A stretch of 50,703 nucleotides of DNA from Peptoniphilus obesi ph1. GTDB lineage: Bacteria; Bacillota; Clostridia; Tissierellales; Peptoniphilaceae. This document shows positions 32,476-42,125 of the stretch, one piece after another (position 1 is the stretch's first letter; each line of letters opens with the position of its first letter). The stretch spans positions 80,984 through 131,686 of the forward strand of contig NZ_HE978582.1 in NCBI RefSeq assembly GCF_000311865.1, read 5' to 3'. The translations under genes and the position numbers were made by a program. Under the pieces are notes generated by a model that saw only the letters and a list, made by a program, of their open reading frames with translations, did no database searches and was not told the DNA's origin.

Positions 32476-33336
32476 TCATTGATTTTTAGATATATTTTCA
32501 TATATAAGTTCAAGAATTTCTTTATATGAATAATACCCCTCTAAATTTAATTTAACTATGGATTTTAAATATTTTGATGTTTCATTTAACATAGCATCAA
32601 GTTCGTTTTCTTCCATATAAAAATCTTCTTTTAAATCTGTATTTTCTTCAAGTTTTTTTATAATTTTTCCAAGACTTATATTATCCTCATCTTTTGGTAT
32701 AAAAATTGCACTTTGATGGTTTATATTTTCTATCCTATCTAGCTCATAGATTGGAATATGATAAATATCTTCGCTAGCAAGTCCTGCATCAGTTACTAAA
32801 TATATCATGTAGTCATCTGTATATATTTCACTAAGGGCAAGTTTTAAATCTATGCTAATTCTTTTATTATAAACTTGGGTGATTATTATATCCGCACTAG
32901 TATTAATTTTGTGTGGATCAAAATCATCCCCATCCATAAGCTGAAAGTTTTTTGTCGGATCAATTTTTACAGCTCTTAATATTGCTTCAATAAAAGACAT
33001 GCCAGAAATAATTTTATAGTCACTTGTTTTTTCAAGTAATTTTACAACTGTTTTTTCAGCTATAAAAGGATCTCCTGGAACACAATAATTCAAATCTGCT
33101 TTTTGATTTTCTTTTAGTAAGATGTCTACAATTTCATCATAAACTTCTTCAAAACTATCTTTTTCTTCATAAAGATAGTCAAAACTCTTATATGGAATTT
33201 CTTGGTCTTTAAATAATTTTATAGATTGGTGTTTATCGGTTCTTAAAAAATTTCTCTTGCTTGATTTTATTTGCTCATAAGCTTCAAGGCTAAGACCTTT
33301 TTCATCTGTCGAACCTAAACCAATAATGTATATCAT
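32476..33336 (-). CDS. YabN-like tetrapyrrole methylase-family protein without MazG domain
   Basis: A 286-residue protein. The N-terminus MIYIIGLGSTDEKGLSLEA and the segment NYCVPGDPFIAEKTV are those of the YabN N-terminal SAM-dependent methylase-like domain (to about 215). In most Firmicutes the C-terminal half is a MazG nucleotide pyrophosphatase of some 250 residues. Here only about 70 helical, acidic residues remain, with no EExxE-type motif. Function is unknown; position between mfd and hup/rqcP is conserved. Confidence 0.85.
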   Translation of the reverse strand: MIYIIGLGSTDEKGLSLEAYEQIKSSKRNFLRTDKHQSIKLFKDQEIPYKSFDYLYEEKDSFEEVYDEIVDILLKENQKADLNYCVPGDPFIAEKTVVKLLEKTSDYKIISGMSFIEAILRAVKIDPTKNFQLMDGDDFDPHKINTSADIIITQVYNKRISIDLKLALSEIYTDDYMIYLVTDAGLASEDIYHIPIYELDRIENINHQSAIFIPKDEDNISLGKIIKKLEENTDLKEDFYMEENELDAMLNETSKYLKSIVKLNLEGYYSYKEILELIYENISKNQ

Positions 33337-33421
33337 ATTTCACCTCTCTTGTATTTTATGTTTATTTAAAATAATTGTAAAGTCTAAAAGCATTTAATTT
33401 ATTTTTAATATTTTTATCAAT

Positions 33422-33450
33422 AAAAAAACAGGGAATAAAAATATTCCCTG
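33422..33450 (-). terminator. Terminator of the PPIase gene
   Basis: CAGGGAATA/TATTCCCTG (33429-33450) is followed on the minus strand by seven T. It ends the glmU-to-PPIase operon before yabN. Confidence 0.88.
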
Positions 33451-33463
33451 TATCTTTAGATAA

Positions 33464-34591
33464 TTATTTATTATCAGCTTTATTTTCTGCTTTAGTATTA
33501 TTTGCTTTTTCTTCAGCCTTGTTTTCTACCTTAGCATTTGTTTTTGCATTTTTATTTGCTTCTTTTGAAGCCTTATCATTTTTTTCGTTTTCTGCAGTCT
33601 TAGGAAGGGCTACTTGGTATTTTTCTGGTAACTTGTAGTCATCCTTAGGATCAAGATATCTCTTGATTTTTGCATCTTTTTGAAGCTTATCAACATATTC
33701 TTTTACTTTTTCTTGTGCATATGTTTGTTTTAATTCATCTTTAAGGTCTTTAAAAGTTCTTGCTTTTTTGTCTGTAAGTTTGATTATATGATAGCCATAA
33801 TCTGTTTTTACTGGATCAGAGATTTCTCCCTTTTTCATAACTTTTAGAGCATCATTAAATGGTTGAACCATTTCTCCATTGTTGAAAGTTCCAAGATCTC
33901 CACCTTGTGCTCCTGATGGATCAAGTGATTTTTCCTTTGCCATTTCAGCAAAGTCTGCTCCCTTGTCAAGTTCTTTCTTTATTTTATTAGCTTCATCAAC
34001 ATCAGCTACTAAAATATGAGAAGCTGTTGCTGTAAAGTATTCATCTTTGTGGTCATTGTAATACTTTTCAAGTTGCTTATCGTCTGCTTCAAATTCTTTT
34101 AATAAAGCTTCATAATAATCATTCATTAATACTGTATTTCTTACATAATTTTCATAAAATTCTGGAGTCATACCAACTGTTTTTAATTGTTCATTAAAAA
34201 CTTCTTCTCCACCGATTTGTTCTTTTACAGCATTTATTTGTTCAGTAACCTTATTTTCATCTACTTTTATATTTTTCTTTTGAGCATCTTGTTTTACAAG
34301 TTCCATTTGAATTAAATTTTCAAGAACTTGTCTTCTGATTTCTTGTCCCATAGTTACTTGTGGATTTTGATCAGTTGTTTCTTCTAAAATGTCTGCATTG
34401 TTTGACATAAGTATTGCATTATTTGCTTGAGCAGCATAATCTCTATCAAATTCTTCTTGACTTATTTCTGCATCATTAACCTTTGCAACAACACCTTCTG
34501 GTCCCTTGTTACAAGCAGTTGTAAACATTAAGATTGCTACCATAAAAGTTAAAGCAATATTTTTCATAAAAGCTTTAATTTTACTATTCAA
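33464..34591 (-). CDS. Peptidyl-prolyl isomerase lipoprotein (PrsA/SurA-like)
   Basis: About 375 residues. A signal peptide ends in the lipobox FTTAC, so it is anchored outside the membrane. A SurA-N helical domain precedes a parvulin domain (TATASHILVADVDEANKIKK, LDPSGAQGGDLGTF, TDYGYHIIKL). It would help secreted proteins fold. The last 45 residues are Lys/Asn/Ala/Glu repeats. I prefer the TTG at 34591, after AAAGG, since it gives a compact signal peptide; an ATG at 34627 is possible. It lies just after mfd. Confidence 0.92.
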   Translation of the reverse strand: MNSKIKAFMKNIALTFMVAILMFTTACNKGPEGVVAKVNDAEISQEEFDRDYAAQANNAILMSNNADILEETTDQNPQVTMGQEIRRQVLENLIQMELVKQDAQKKNIKVDENKVTEQINAVKEQIGGEEVFNEQLKTVGMTPEFYENYVRNTVLMNDYYEALLKEFEADDKQLEKYYNDHKDEYFTATASHILVADVDEANKIKKELDKGADFAEMAKEKSLDPSGAQGGDLGTFNNGEMVQPFNDALKVMKKGEISDPVKTDYGYHIIKLTDKKARTFKDLKDELKQTYAQEKVKEYVDKLQKDAKIKRYLDPKDDYKLPEKYQVALPKTAENEKNDKASKEANKNAKTNAKVENKAEEKANNTKAENKADNK

Positions 34592-34637
34592 ATTTATCAT
34601 CCTTTCATATTTCATCATCTTAATCATTATACACTAT

Positions 34638-37600
34638 TTATTTAGTTTTCTTGTGTGATTTTTGTGTAACTTTTAAAATTTCTAAAATTTCTCCTATATC
34701 ATTGATTGGGTCTTTTAGATTAAATACTTTAAAACTTGGCTCTTTATCTGCACTAATTTCAAATTTTTTATATTTTGCAGCAATCCTATTTATTGTTTCT
34801 AATTCTAGATCATTTAATTTAATTTCAAATTCATTATTTTTTTGTATTATTGAAATTACTCCAAGTTTCTTTGCCTTATTTCTTAAAAGAGCTATCTCTA
34901 TAAGATTCATAAGTTCATAGGGAATATCTGAAAACCTATCTATTAATTCATCTATAAGATCCATCTTATCTTCTTCATTTTCTATGCTGGCTATTTTTTT
35001 GTAAGAATCAATTCTTAAATTATCATCTTTTATATAATCTTCTGGTATATAAGAGTCGACTTTTAAATCGATGCTTGTATCGATTTCTTCTTCGATGTCT
35101 TGATTTTTTAGTTTTGAAACTGCTTCTTTTAAATATTTAATATAAAGATCATAACCTATGCTATTAATATGACCGCTTTGTTTTGCTCCTAAAATACTTC
35201 CTGATCCCCTAATTTCTAAATCTTTTAGGGCAATTTTATAGCCCGATCCAAACTCTGTAAATTCTTTTATTGATTTTAATCTTTTTTGGGCAATTTCTGT
35301 TAAAGAATAATTTGCAGGATATACAAAGTATGCATAGGCAATTTTATTCGACCTACCTATCCTGCCTCTTAATTGGTAAAGCTGAGACAAACCAAGTCTA
35401 TTGGCATCTGAAATTATCATGGTGTTTACATTTTTTATGTCCATGCCAGTTTCAATTATTGTTGAGCAAAGTAGAAGATCAAATTCATGGTTCATAAATT
35501 CATACATGGTATCTTCTAATAAATTAGTAGGCATTTGTCCATGAGCAACTTTTATCCTAGCTTCCGGAATTAAATTTTGTAATTCTATTAATTTTTTGTC
35601 CATGTTTGCGACTTGGTTGTAAACAAAATAGATTTGTCCATCTCTTTCAAGTTCTGAAATCACAGCATCTCTTATCATCATGTCGTTGTATTCTGCTACA
35701 TAACTTTGAACTGGAAATCTTTCTTCTGGTGGCTCTTCTATAACAGATACATCTCTTATCCCTATCATAGACATTTGTAAAGTCCTTGGAATCGGAGTTG
35801 CTGTTAAGGTTAAGGTGTCTACATTTTCCTTAATCATTTTTAATTTTTCCTTATCTCTTACTCCAAATCTTTGTTCTTCGTCTATGATTAAAAGCCCAAG
35901 ATCTTTAAATTTTACATCTTTTGATAAAATCCTATGAGTTCCAACTATTATATCTACTGAACCTTTTTTTAAATCCTCTAGGTCTATGGTTTGTTCTTTT
36001 TTTGTCCTAAATCTTGATAAAAGTGCAACTCTTATTGGAAAATCTTTAAACCTATCTACCATGGTTTGATAGTGTTGCTGGGCAAGTATTGTTGTAGGAA
36101 CTAAAAAAGCAACTTGTTTTCCATCCATTATTGCCTTAAAAGCTGCCCTTAGTGCAACTTCTGTTTTTCCATATCCAACATCTGCACATAAAATCCTATC
36201 CATTGGCCTATTTGATTCCATGTCTTCTTTAATTTCTTCTATGGCTCTTAGCTGGCCTGGAGTTTCTTCGTATTCAAAAGAGTCTTCAAATTCTCTTTGC
36301 CATACGCTATCTTCACTAAATCTAAAGCCTTCTTTTTGCATCCTACTTGCATAGAGTTTTACCAAGTCTTCAGCTATGTTTTCAAGAGATTTTTTAGCCT
36401 TGGCTTTTTTTCTATTCCAATCGACTGAATTTAATTTATTTATTTTTGGAGCTTTGGCTTCTTGGGAAGAATATTTATAAATTGAGTCTAGGTTTTCAAT
36501 TGGAAGAAATAATTTATCTTGTCCCCTATATTCAACTACCGCATAGTCTTTTGTCGCATCTTTTACCTTTAGTTTTTGAGTGCCAATATATTTTCCGACT
36601 CCATGAGCCTCGTGGACTACATAGTCGCCGACATTTAAATTTTCAAAACTAAGTGGTTTTTTCTTGTTGGATCTTTTTTTCTTCTTGTTGGTCCCGTAAA
36701 TTTCCCTATAATTTAATAATAAAAATTTTTCTTCGACTAAATCAAAACCTTCGTTTATGGTGCCCTTGGTTATAATTATGTCTTGCTCTTTAATTTCTCT
36801 ATTAAAGTCCTGGCTGTAAACTGCATTTATTCCCTTGTCAAATAAAAGTTCCTTGAGAAGTTTGCTTCTTTTTTCATCACCAGCCATTATCACTATCTTG
36901 TAGTTTTTATCAAAATAGGTTTTTAAATTTTCTACAAATAAATCTATCCTGCCCTTGTAAGAAATTGCTGAGCGTGCTCTTATATTTACTATTTCTCTTG
37001 GGTTAAAATAATGGGGTTTAGTAGATAGACTGCTTAGTAAAATTAAGTTATAAGTTTTTATTTTTTCTATAGAATCATTAAAGTCATAGTTTATATTTTC
37101 GTGAGACTTTAAAGCCTCTCCCGATTCTATCATCTCTGCTAGATTGTTCTTAAATAACTGGTCCTCATTTAAATATTTATCTATAGAAATATTAGATTCT
37201 TCAAAAACTATGAGGGGTTTTTCTTCGAAATAATCCAAAAAGCTTGAAAGCCTATCTTCTCCTAGATAAGGAATTAAAAGATCGATATTATTTATTGCCA
37301 TATCTTCTCTTAAATAGTCTAAGTATTTTGAAAATTTGCTTTCTAGCCTAGTCTTATCCTTAATTTTTGCAGACTTCATATCTTTTTCTAGGGCTTTATA
37401 TATATCTTTTTTATATTCATCTTTTATTAAAAAATCGCTAGCTGGAGATATTATAAAGCTTTCTATATTTTCAATTGATCTTTGATTTACTACATCAAAA
37501 TACCTAATTGAATCAATTTCTACATCAAATAATTCAATCCTTATAGCTCCCTTGCCAGTATAAATATCTATTATTGACCCTCTTATGGCAAATTGTCCAA

Positions 37601-38108
37601 AAGATTCAACTTGTTCAACCTTTTCATATCCCATGTCAATAAGTTTTTGACTTAAATTTTTGATATCAACTTCATCGCCAATTTTAAATTCACTTAAATA
37701 GGATTTATATAAGTCTACATGGCTTAATTTTTCCATAAGACAGTCTAGGCTAGTAACTAAAACATCTGTGGAATTTGTCGCTATATTTTCAAGACTTTCT
37801 AACCTTACTTTTATATTGTTTCCAGTTTTTAAATATCTATCATATAAAAAGATATCTTTTTTAGGTAAGAGATCAACATTTTCTAGGTCCAAAGAATTTA
37901 AGTCTTCATAGACCTTCCTAGCTCTTAGGCTATCTTTTGCTACAAAAACTATAGGCCTGTGTTTTTTATAAATAAGACTGTACAAGAGTTGACTTATTTG
38001 ACCTTCAACTGTTCCAAATACGGCTAGTGGTGTTTTTTTATTATTTATTGAACTTTCTATAGCTGCAAAGTTTTTAGTATTTATTATTGGGTCTATTAAA
38101 AAATTCAA
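34638..38108 (-). CDS. mfd: Transcription-repair coupling factor Mfd
   Basis: A 1156-residue protein of full Mfd length. The UvrB-like N-terminal part (about 1-460) is followed by the RNA-polymerase interacting domain (NVGDYVVHEAHGVGKYIGTQ), the RecG-like translocase with Walker A VGYGKTEVALRAA and IIDEEQRFGV, and the TRCF C-terminal domain (DSYIPEDYIKDDNLRI). It removes stalled polymerase and recruits UvrA. The start is TTG with GAGGTGA upstream. Confidence 0.97.
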   Translation of the reverse strand: MNFLIDPIINTKNFAAIESSINNKKTPLAVFGTVEGQISQLLYSLIYKKHRPIVFVAKDSLRARKVYEDLNSLDLENVDLLPKKDIFLYDRYLKTGNNIKVRLESLENIATNSTDVLVTSLDCLMEKLSHVDLYKSYLSEFKIGDEVDIKNLSQKLIDMGYEKVEQVESFGQFAIRGSIIDIYTGKGAIRIELFDVEIDSIRYFDVVNQRSIENIESFIISPASDFLIKDEYKKDIYKALEKDMKSAKIKDKTRLESKFSKYLDYLREDMAINNIDLLIPYLGEDRLSSFLDYFEEKPLIVFEESNISIDKYLNEDQLFKNNLAEMIESGEALKSHENINYDFNDSIEKIKTYNLILLSSLSTKPHYFNPREIVNIRARSAISYKGRIDLFVENLKTYFDKNYKIVIMAGDEKRSKLLKELLFDKGINAVYSQDFNREIKEQDIIITKGTINEGFDLVEEKFLLLNYREIYGTNKKKKRSNKKKPLSFENLNVGDYVVHEAHGVGKYIGTQKLKVKDATKDYAVVEYRGQDKLFLPIENLDSIYKYSSQEAKAPKINKLNSVDWNRKKAKAKKSLENIAEDLVKLYASRMQKEGFRFSEDSVWQREFEDSFEYEETPGQLRAIEEIKEDMESNRPMDRILCADVGYGKTEVALRAAFKAIMDGKQVAFLVPTTILAQQHYQTMVDRFKDFPIRVALLSRFRTKKEQTIDLEDLKKGSVDIIVGTHRILSKDVKFKDLGLLIIDEEQRFGVRDKEKLKMIKENVDTLTLTATPIPRTLQMSMIGIRDVSVIEEPPEERFPVQSYVAEYNDMMIRDAVISELERDGQIYFVYNQVANMDKKLIELQNLIPEARIKVAHGQMPTNLLEDTMYEFMNHEFDLLLCSTIIETGMDIKNVNTMIISDANRLGLSQLYQLRGRIGRSNKIAYAYFVYPANYSLTEIAQKRLKSIKEFTEFGSGYKIALKDLEIRGSGSILGAKQSGHINSIGYDLYIKYLKEAVSKLKNQDIEEEIDTSIDLKVDSYIPEDYIKDDNLRIDSYKKIASIENEEDKMDLIDELIDRFSDIPYELMNLIEIALLRNKAKKLGVISIIQKNNEFEIKLNDLELETINRIAAKYKKFEISADKEPSFKVFNLKDPINDIGEILEILKVTQKSHKKTK

Positions 38109-38126
38109 ATCATCACCTCATTAATA

Positions 38127-38152
38127 AATCGGGAAAGTAAACTCTCCCGATT
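38127..38152 (-). terminator. Hairpin between pth and mfd
   Basis: AATCGGGA/TCCCGATT (8 bp) directly after the pth stop. The following minus-strand sequence TTATTAAT has only a weak T-tract, so it probably lowers rather than stops transcription into mfd. Confidence 0.6.
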
Positions 38153-38154
38153 CA

Positions 38155-38718
38155 TCATTTTCCATTAAATTTATTCATTGCAGATTCTACTCCATTTTCT
38201 ATTATTTCTATAACTGAATCTGAAGCTCTATCTATTGCATCTTCAATTTCTGGTTTTTCATCTTTAGAAAATTTGCTAAGTACAAAATCTGCCAAGTCTT
38301 GTCCTTGTCTTTTCTTGCCAACTCCAATTTTTACTCTTGGAAATTCATCATCTATTAATTGATATATTATCGATTTTAGTCCATTGTGGGTTCCAGCTGA
38401 TCCCTTCTTTTTTATCCTAAGACTTGCAAAATCAATATCTATATCATCAACTATGACTATCAAATTTGCTAGATCAATTTTATAAAAGTTTACTATGTCC
38501 CTTATGGATTCTCCACTATTATTCATATAAGTTTGTGGTTTTACTAGTATAACTTTTTCACCTTTTATATTTGTTTCGCCAATTAAGGCTTTAAATTTTA
38601 ATCTATTTACTTGGACCCCGAGCTTATCTGCCAAACTATCTATTGCAAGAAAGCCAACATTGTGACGAGTTCTCTTATATCCGTCTCCCGGATTTCCAAG
38701 TCCTGCTACTATATACAA
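38155..38718 (-). CDS. pth: Peptidyl-tRNA hydrolase
   Basis: A 187-residue enzyme that recycles peptidyl-tRNA. MYIVAGLGNPGDGYKRTRHNVGF holds the catalytic His and the substrate Asn; TYMNNSGESI and VVDDIDIDFASLRIKKKGSAG complete the family pattern. The start is TTG with GGTGA upstream. It lies four bases after prs, as in the Bacillus spoVC locus. Confidence 0.95.
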   Translation of the reverse strand: MYIVAGLGNPGDGYKRTRHNVGFLAIDSLADKLGVQVNRLKFKALIGETNIKGEKVILVKPQTYMNNSGESIRDIVNFYKIDLANLIVIVDDIDIDFASLRIKKKGSAGTHNGLKSIIYQLIDDEFPRVKIGVGKKRQGQDLADFVLSKFSKDEKPEIEDAIDRASDSVIEIIENGVESAMNKFNGK

Positions 38719-38722
38719 ATTA

Positions 38723-39679
38723 TCACCTTGTAAACATAGCTGATACTGAAGTGTTAGTGTTTACTCTCTTTATTGCGTCAGCTAAAATTGGAGCAACTGA
38801 AACTACATCTATTTTTTTGCACTTATCTGCATCTTTAAAGTCTATTGTGTCAGTTATAATAAATTTTTCCATAACTGAATTTTCTAGTCTTTCTACTGCT
38901 GGTCCTGATAAAACTCCATGAGTTGCGCAGCCATAAACATTTTTTGCTCCATTCTTTTTAAGAGCAACTGCAGCATTGCAAATAGTTCCTGCTGTATCAA
39001 TTATGTCATCAACTAAGATTGCATTTTTGCCTTCAATATCGCCAATTATATTCATTACTTCTGAAACATTTGGCTTTGGTCTTCTTTTTTCTATAATTGC
39101 TATTGGTAAATTTAATTCATTAGCAAAATTTCTCGCCCTTGTTACTCCTCCAAGGTCTGGAGAAACTACTATATATTCTTCAGGATTGACAAAATCTTTG
39201 AAATAATTAGCTAGGGCTGGGACTGCAGTTAAATGGTCAACTGGTATATCAAAATATCCTTGAATTTGACCAGCGTGTAAATCCATTGCAACTATTCTTT
39301 GTGCTCCAGCAGCTGTCAATAAATCTGCTACTAGCTTTGATGTTATAGGTTCTCTTGCCTTAGTTTTTCTATCTTGTCTAGCATATCCATAGTAAGGCAT
39401 AACTACATTTATTCTATAAGCTGATGCTCTTTTTAAAGCATCAAGAAGGATCAAGGTTTCCATTAGATTATTGTTTACAGGATTTGATGTAGATTGAATT
39501 ACATAAACATCATCACCTCTTACTGTTTCAGCAATATCTATGGCAATCTCTCCATCAGAAAATGTCGAAACTTTACACTTAGCTTGTTCAACTCCTAAAA
39601 TTTCACAAATCTTATCTACTAACTTGTGATTAGAATTACCTGTTAAAATCTTAATCTCTCTAACGTCGCAATTGGCCAT
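38723..39679 (-). CDS. prs: Ribose-phosphate pyrophosphokinase
   Basis: A 318-residue enzyme making PRPP from ribose 5-phosphate and ATP. QSTSNPVNNNLMETLILLDA, YYGYARQDRKT, DLHAGQIQGYF and the PRPP loop VDDIIDTAGTI are all present. It supplies PRPP for purine salvage by Hpt and for other nucleotide and amino-acid pathways. It follows glmU by nine bases. Confidence 0.97.
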   Translation of the reverse strand: MANCDVREIKILTGNSNHKLVDKICEILGVEQAKCKVSTFSDGEIAIDIAETVRGDDVYVIQSTSNPVNNNLMETLILLDALKRASAYRINVVMPYYGYARQDRKTKAREPITSKLVADLLTAAGAQRIVAMDLHAGQIQGYFDIPVDHLTAVPALANYFKDFVNPEEYIVVSPDLGGVTRARNFANELNLPIAIIEKRRPKPNVSEVMNIIGDIEGKNAILVDDIIDTAGTICNAAVALKKNGAKNVYGCATHGVLSGPAVERLENSVMEKFIITDTIDFKDADKCKKIDVVSVAPILADAIKRVNTNTSVSAMFTR

Positions 39680-39688
39680 TATATCCTC

Positions 39689-41071
39689 CTATTTTAATAA
39701 ACCTTTTCTCTCTACCCATCCACTTATATTTTTTTGACTAGCTCTTTCTATTGAAAGCTCTCCTTCTTCAACATCTTTAGTTATAGTTGAGCCTGCTGCT
39801 ATATATCCATTTTCCTTAACAGTAACAGGAGCAACTATATTTGAATTCGATCCAACAAAGGCATTATCTTCTACTGTTGATCTGAATTTATTTTTTCCAT
39901 CATAATTAACAAAGATTACACCGCAACCTATATTTACATTTTCGCCAATATCAGCATCTCCAATATAAGCTAAATGGGCAGCCTTTGTTCCATCACCGAT
40001 TTTTGAATTTTTAACCTCAACAAAGTTTCCTATCTTTGTATTTTTTCCAATATTAGAATTAGGTCTTAAATGAGCATAAGGTCCAAGTTTTGTTCCCTCT
40101 CCTACAACTGATTCTTCTATTAGGCAATTGTCTATTGAAACATTATCTCCAATCTTTGAATCAACAATTCTTGAAGTTCCATAAATCACACAATTTTCGC
40201 CTATCTCAGTATCTCCTTGTAGGACTGCTCCAGGATAAATTACTGTATCTTTTCCTATTTTTACCTTTGGTTCAATAGTTACAAATTGAGAATCTATCAT
40301 TGTAACTCCATTCACTAGGTAGTTTTTATTTATCCTATCTTTCATAATCCTTGTGCAATTTGCAAGATTATCTCTAGAATTTACACCAAGAATTTCAGTG
40401 TTATCCTTTAGATTATATCCACCAATTTTTTTGCCAGACTTAGCAAGATTTGCAATCGTATCAGTTACATACAATTCACCTTGTTCATTGTTTGTATCCA
40501 AATCTTCTAAAGCCTTTTTTAAATATTTTCCCTTAAATACAAAAATCCCTGAATTTATTTCTCTGATTAGCTTTTCTTTTTGACAAGCATCTTTTTCTTC
40601 AACAATCTGTTTGATTTCAGCATTTTCGTCCCTTACAATCCTACCGTATCCAAAAGGACAATCCATATTAGCTGTAAGTATTGTTGCTGAATAGTTATTT
40701 ATTTCGTGGAATTTTATAAGTTCATCGATAGTTTGCGATCTTATAAGAGGGGTATCACCATTTAAAATTAAGACAGTATCATCATCTGAGAAACTGTCTA
40801 GGGTTTGCATGACAGCAAAACCTGTTCCATAAGGATATTGGTCCCCTATTGGTTGAGATTTAAAAGATATGGAATCATCATCTTTAAAATGTGATCTGAT
40901 CTTTTCTTCTCCGTGTCCAACAACAATATTAATTTTTTCTATATTTGATTCTTTAGCATTTAAAATAATATACTCAAGCATAGGCATGCCCAGAATTTCA
41001 TGAAGCACCTTCGGTTCACTGGACTTCATTCTTGAGCCTTCACCCGCTGCAAGTATTACGCAGACTCTCAT
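39689..41071 (-). CDS. glmU: Bifunctional GlmU (UDP-GlcNAc synthesis)
   Basis: About 460 residues. The N-terminal uridyltransferase begins MRVCVILAAGEGSRMKSSEP and has LNGDTPLI. The C-terminal half is a left-handed beta helix of hexapeptide repeats (IGENCVIYGTSRI) that acetylates glucosamine 1-phosphate. The product feeds peptidoglycan. The ATG at 41071 is preceded by AGAGGTG; a frame extending to 41131 would overlap the promoter. It is first in the operon glmU-prs-pth-mfd-PPIase. Confidence 0.96.
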   Translation of the reverse strand: MRVCVILAAGEGSRMKSSEPKVLHEILGMPMLEYIILNAKESNIEKINIVVGHGEEKIRSHFKDDDSISFKSQPIGDQYPYGTGFAVMQTLDSFSDDDTVLILNGDTPLIRSQTIDELIKFHEINNYSATILTANMDCPFGYGRIVRDENAEIKQIVEEKDACQKEKLIREINSGIFVFKGKYLKKALEDLDTNNEQGELYVTDTIANLAKSGKKIGGYNLKDNTEILGVNSRDNLANCTRIMKDRINKNYLVNGVTMIDSQFVTIEPKVKIGKDTVIYPGAVLQGDTEIGENCVIYGTSRIVDSKIGDNVSIDNCLIEESVVGEGTKLGPYAHLRPNSNIGKNTKIGNFVEVKNSKIGDGTKAAHLAYIGDADIGENVNIGCGVIFVNYDGKNKFRSTVEDNAFVGSNSNIVAPVTVKENGYIAAGSTITKDVEEGELSIERASQKNISGWVERKGLLK

Positions 41072-41104
41072 TAAATCATCGCACCTCTTTATTTTTCTAA
41101 ATAT

Positions 41105-41133
41105 ATTATATATTCGAAAATTAATTATCACAA
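41105..41133 (-). promoter_or_regulatory. Promoter of the glmU operon
   Basis: On the minus strand TTGTGA (41128-41133), 17 bp, TATAAT (41105-41110). Confidence 0.75.
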
Positions 41134-41212
41134 CACTATTTATTTACTTAAATTATACTATCATTACAAGGATAAAACAAAAAAATAAAAATATCTAGAC
41201 CAAGTTAAAAAT

Positions 41213-41233
41213 AAGGCATGATAAACATGCCTT
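41213..41233 (-). terminator. Terminator of the GNAT gene
   Basis: AAGGCATG/CATGCCTT with loop ATAAA; the stem overlaps the GNAT stop codon. The minus strand goes on TATTTTTAAC. Confidence 0.7.
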
Positions 41234-41915
41234 ACTTCCTCACTTTTTTAAAAATTATATCTTTTTCATCACAATCACAAGCATAGTAATCAGAATTTAA
41301 GGCTTCTTTAAACTCTTCTATGTCCTCATGATGGATCCTTCTTTCATGATCTAAAAATTCAAAAGGATCTTGAATATCTTTGTAAAAAATACACCTATCA
41401 TAATCTTCGCCAGTCTCTTTATCATGATAAACAGTCCTAAAATCTACCATAGTATATCCATTTTTAAATACATTTTTAAAAGAATGGTAGTTTTTATTCG
41501 AAACTGTCGAATAAAAATGTCTAAAATCTTCTTTTAGCAAGTTATTTATTGTCAAATCTCTTGTAATATTTTGAAGTGATCTTCCCCTATAATTTTTATC
41601 TACCATGCAAGAGTCATTGCAGATAATATCTTCTTCCTCATCAATTTTGTCAATAAGATTATAAATCAAAGAATCTTTATATTTTTCAATTACTGTCATT
41701 CTGAAGGCAACAAGTTTATCATCATCATAAACTCCAAGAAGAAAAGATCCGTTTTCTAAATAGTTTACAATTTCTTCCTTGCTTGTACGAAAAAAAGTGG
41801 ATTTATCTTCTATTTCTTGGTATATCTTATCAGAAAAGTCTAGAAGTTCATCGACCTCATTAAGGCCTAGTAAATAGAAATCTAATCCCCCTATATTATC
41901 CAGTAGTTTTTTCAT
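41232..41915 (-). CDS. GNAT family acetyltransferase
   Basis: A 227-residue protein. A central GNAT fold shows FLLGVYDDDKLVAFRMTVIEK, then CMVDKNYRGRSLQNITRDL, which matches the acetyl-CoA loop (RGxxLQ), then STVSNKNYHSFKNVFKNGY. The substrate cannot be told. The acidic C-terminus ends ACDCDEKDIIFKKVRK. It has its own terminator and is upstream of, and separate from, glmU. Confidence 0.85.
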   Translation of the reverse strand: MKKLLDNIGGLDFYLLGLNEVDELLDFSDKIYQEIEDKSTFFRTSKEEIVNYLENGSFLLGVYDDDKLVAFRMTVIEKYKDSLIYNLIDKIDEEEDIICNDSCMVDKNYRGRSLQNITRDLTINNLLKEDFRHFYSTVSNKNYHSFKNVFKNGYTMVDFRTVYHDKETGEDYDRCIFYKDIQDPFEFLDHERRIHHEDIEEFKEALNSDYYACDCDEKDIIFKKVRK

Positions 41916-41976
41916 ATTTCACCTCATAATCTTTTCTTAATTATAAATTATTATAGGGATAAAGACCACAAAAAAA

Positions 41977-41992
41977 GAGACTTTTTAGTCCC
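41977..41992 (-). terminator. Short terminator-like hairpin
   Basis: GAGAC/GTCCC (with one G-U pair) and a T-tract on both strands, between the GNAT gene and the small membrane protein gene. The 41993-42125 stretch is AT-rich with nothing else visible. Confidence 0.5.
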
Positions 41993-42125
41993 TTTTTAAG
42001 TAAATTTATATATATTTTTAAGTAAAATTAATTCAACAAATTCCTGTTTTTAATTGTATAATTTAATAAAATTTATAATATAATTTGTCTCTTGAGTGAA
42101 TTTTTAAAAGTTATATGATTTTATT

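Noticed and set aside
40090-40278. Leu-rich plus-strand frame over glmU
   Set aside because: It is a shadow of the hexapeptide-repeat coding sequence.
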